Source: Nitrospinota bacterium
Lineage (GTDB): Bacteria > Nitrospinota_A > UBA7883
Direction: 5' to 3'
Assembly: GCA_029880775.1 (NCBI GenBank)
Contig: JAOUNV010000120.1
Span: 1-6,547, forward strand
DNA length: 6,547 bases
The position numbers were made by a program, and so were the translations under genes. Positions 4,673 to 6,547 of the stretch are shown piece by piece. Position 1 is the first letter of the stretch. Every line of letters begins with the position of its first letter. The notes beneath the pieces were generated by a model, which was not told where the DNA came from, ran no database searches, and saw nothing but the letters and a program-made list of their open reading frames with translations.

Positions 4673-6547
4673 GTGAGCGAACTGCTTTATGAAATAGGAA
4701 CGGAGGAGGTACCCTCCGGATATATCGCCCCTGCGGCGGAAGCCTTTCTGTCGATCGTTTGCGGCAGGCTGGAGAAGCTTGCGTTGCCATTCGATGACGC
4801 CAAATGGTACGCCACACCAAGAAGGATGACGGTGTCCATCACCGGCCTGCCGGACAGCAGACCCCATATAACTGAGAAGGTGTTCGGTCCCCCCAAAAAA
4901 AACGCGGTCAATGAAGACGGCTCCCTGACCAAGGCTGGCCTGGGATTCGCCAAAAGCAAGGGGGTGGATCCCTCCACTGTGAAGGTGGAAATGACGGAAA
5001 AAGGGGAATACATTTACGTTTTGACCAAGACTGGCGGTGAACAAACCACTCAACTACTGGCGGACCAGCTTCCGGTCGCCGCCATGGAGGTCCCGTTTCC
5101 AAAATCAATGAGCTGGGGAAATTCAGACTTGAAGTTCACCCGCCCGATTCATTGGGTAGTGGCGTTATTTGGGGGGGAGATTGTCGATTTCAAACTGGGG
5201 CATATAGAGTCTGGGGCGAAGACTAGGGGCCACAGGTTCCTGGGGACCGGGAATATGACGGTCAGCGGCAGGAGTGATTACCTGACCAAGTTGACAGAAG
5301 CGCATGTGATGGCGGACCTGGAAGCGCGAAAAAAAATGGTGATGGATCAGGCCCGCGCCACGGCCACAGCTCATGGCGCCGCCCTGGTGGAAGACGACGA
5401 ACTGGCCCACACGGTGGCTTGCCTGGTGGAGTGGCCCACGGCCATGTGGGGCTCTTTCGAAAAAGAATATCTGGCCTTGCCAGAAGAACTCCTTATCGCT
5501 TCCATGAAAAACCATCAGAAGATGTTTTCCGTCCGGGACTCGAATGGAAAGCTGACCAACGGGTTCGTGGGGGTCTCGAACATGATAGTGGAGGATGAAT
5601 CGGTGGTGGTGGCTGGGTATCAGCGAGTGTTGCGGGCCCGGCTGTCGGACGCCAAGTTCTTTTTCGATGAAGACAGAAAACACGCTCTGGAAAGTTTCGC
5701 GGCCAAGCTTGACCATGTGGTGTACCAGAAAAAACTGGGAACCATAGGCGAGAAGGTGAAGCGGTTCACCACCTTGGCAGAGCAGATCGCCCGGAGCGTG
5801 GATCCCTCTCTGGAAGCCACGGTGGAGAGAGCAGCCAAGCTGTGCAAGGCGGACCTTGAGACCTTGATGGTGTATGAATTTCCGGAGCTGCAAGGGGTGA
5901 TGGGCCGCGAATACGCGCGCTTGGCCGGGGAGCCGGAGGATGTGTGCGTAGCCATATACGAAAGCTACATGCCCCGTTTTTCAGGCGACCAGACAGCGTC
6001 CGGCGCCTCCGGAGCGATAGTGGGGATCGCAGACAGGATAGACACCCTGACGGGTTGTTTTGGGATAGGCCTTATCCCCACAGGAGCGCAGGATCCGTTC
6101 GCCCTTCGCAGGGGGGCCTTGGGAATTATCCAGACTGTGTTGGATAAAAAATACGGGATCAGCCTGTCCGGCCTCATATCCAGTTCAATAGCGCTGTATG
6201 GCGACCGGCTGGACTCGCCTGCGGAAGAGGTGGAAAAGAAGCTGGTCGACTTCTTTGGCGCCAGATTGAAACACTTGTGGACCGGAAGCGGCGTTCCTCA
6301 CGATGTGGCCGAAGCGGTGCTCTCCAGCGGAATTGACGACATAGCCGGCGCCCGGATGAGGCTCGACGCCCTGGTGCGGCTCCGGGAGTTGCCTTTCTTT
6401 GCTCCCCTGGTCACCACGTTTAAAAGGGCCGCCAATATCGTGAAAGGAGCTCCGAGGCAAGAGCCGGATCCAGCCCTGTTCGAAACCGATGCGGAGCGCT
6501 TGCTGTACGCGGAGGTGAAAGGACTGGGGCAAGAAGCGATGGATCTG
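4673..6547 (+). CDS. glyS: glycyl-tRNA synthetase beta subunit (3' end outside window)
   Basis: GlyS is the large tRNA-binding subunit of the alpha2-beta2 glycyl-tRNA synthetase, which charges tRNA-Gly with glycine in the cytoplasm; the catalytic core is in GlyQ. The frame is open from the GTG to the last base, giving 625 residues without a stop; E. coli GlyS has 689, so about 60-70 C-terminal residues of the anticodon-binding region are off the edge. Family motifs in order: ELLYEIGTEEVPSGY at 3-17, PKSMSWG at 143-149, RPIHW at 157-161, TRGHRF at 184-189, RARLSDAKFFFDEDRK at 321-336, KADLETLMVYEFPELQGVMG at 392-411, and IPTGAQDPFALRRGALGI at 468-485. The frame has no break. A glyQ gene, usually just upstream, is absent here; the preceding gene is the LapAB-like protein, so the alpha subunit must be encoded elsewhere or downstream. 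Confidence 0.97.
   Translation, partial: MSELLYEIGTEEVPSGYIAPAAEAFLSIVCGRLEKLALPFDDAKWYATPRRMTVSITGLPDSRPHITEKVFGPPKKNAVNEDGSLTKAGLGFAKSKGVDPSTVKVEMTEKGEYIYVLTKTGGEQTTQLLADQLPVAAMEVPFPKSMSWGNSDLKFTRPIHWVVALFGGEIVDFKLGHIESGAKTRGHRFLGTGNMTVSGRSDYLTKLTEAHVMADLEARKKMVMDQARATATAHGAALVEDDELAHTVACLVEWPTAMWGSFEKEYLALPEELLIASMKNHQKMFSVRDSNGKLTNGFVGVSNMIVEDESVVVAGYQRVLRARLSDAKFFFDEDRKHALESFAAKLDHVVYQKKLGTIGEKVKRFTTLAEQIARSVDPSLEATVERAAKLCKADLETLMVYEFPELQGVMGREYARLAGEPEDVCVAIYESYMPRFSGDQTASGASGAIVGIADRIDTLTGCFGIGLIPTGAQDPFALRRGALGIIQTVLDKKYGISLSGLISSSIALYGDRLDSPAEEVEKKLVDFFGARLKHLWTGSGVPHDVAEAVLSSGIDDIAGARMRLDALVRLRELPFFAPLVTTFKRAANIVKGAPRQEPDPALFETDAERLLYAEVKGLGQEAMDL

Noticed and set aside
4673..5053. 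Upstream extension of the minus-strand frame that ends at 4445
   Set aside because: This part is antisense to the conserved glyS N-terminus and carries no believable protein features; only the spacer portion shows independent coding signal.
5165..5893. Minus-strand open frame (242 residues) opposite glyS
   Set aside because: It is codon-aligned antisense to glyS, rich in histidine and glutamine as expected from such a shadow, and lies wholly within a strongly conserved gene.

Overview
The window is an ordinary chromosomal stretch of a Gram-negative bacterium. All confident genes lie on the + strand, tightly packed and of similar moderately GC-rich composition. I see no IS element, phage gene, CRISPR array, rRNA or tRNA. 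The order proB-proA-nadD-rsfS is a common housekeeping arrangement. The LapB-like protein implies a lipopolysaccharide-bearing outer membrane. A short DksA and a LapA-LapB fusion would fit a lineage near Desulfobacterota, Nitrospinota or Nitrospirota, but that placement is inference and no marker here fixes the phylum.

Layout: 1-221 is the C-terminal PUA domain of glutamate 5-kinase (proB), cut by the window edge. 222-371 is an AT-rich spacer with a possible promoter. 372-1628 is proA. 1629-1707 is a short spacer. 1708-2379 is nadD, whose end overlaps the probable start of rsfS (about 2372-2773). 2800-3147 is a short DksA-type zinc-finger regulator. 3163-4464 is a two-helix membrane TPR protein with a C-terminal rubredoxin-like zinc site, best read as a LapA-LapB fusion. 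4465-4672 is the longest spacer and carries a minus-strand reading frame that looks protein-coding but has no intact start. 4673-6547 is glyS, the beta subunit of heterotetrameric glycyl-tRNA synthetase, which runs off the right edge with 625 codons visible.

How the genes fit together: ProB and ProA catalyse the first two steps of proline synthesis from glutamate. NadD makes the dinucleotide of NAD. RsfS silences ribosomes in starvation. DksA acts with ppGpp on RNA polymerase. The LapAB-like protein would tune LPS synthesis through LpxC turnover. GlyS charges tRNA-Gly. The set links biosynthesis, translation and envelope growth, and spacing from nadD through the LapAB-like gene suggests one transcription unit.

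I did not find a clear new defence or mobile system. The two items most worth a second look are the LapA-LapB fusion and the cryptic minus-strand coding signal at 4445-4661.
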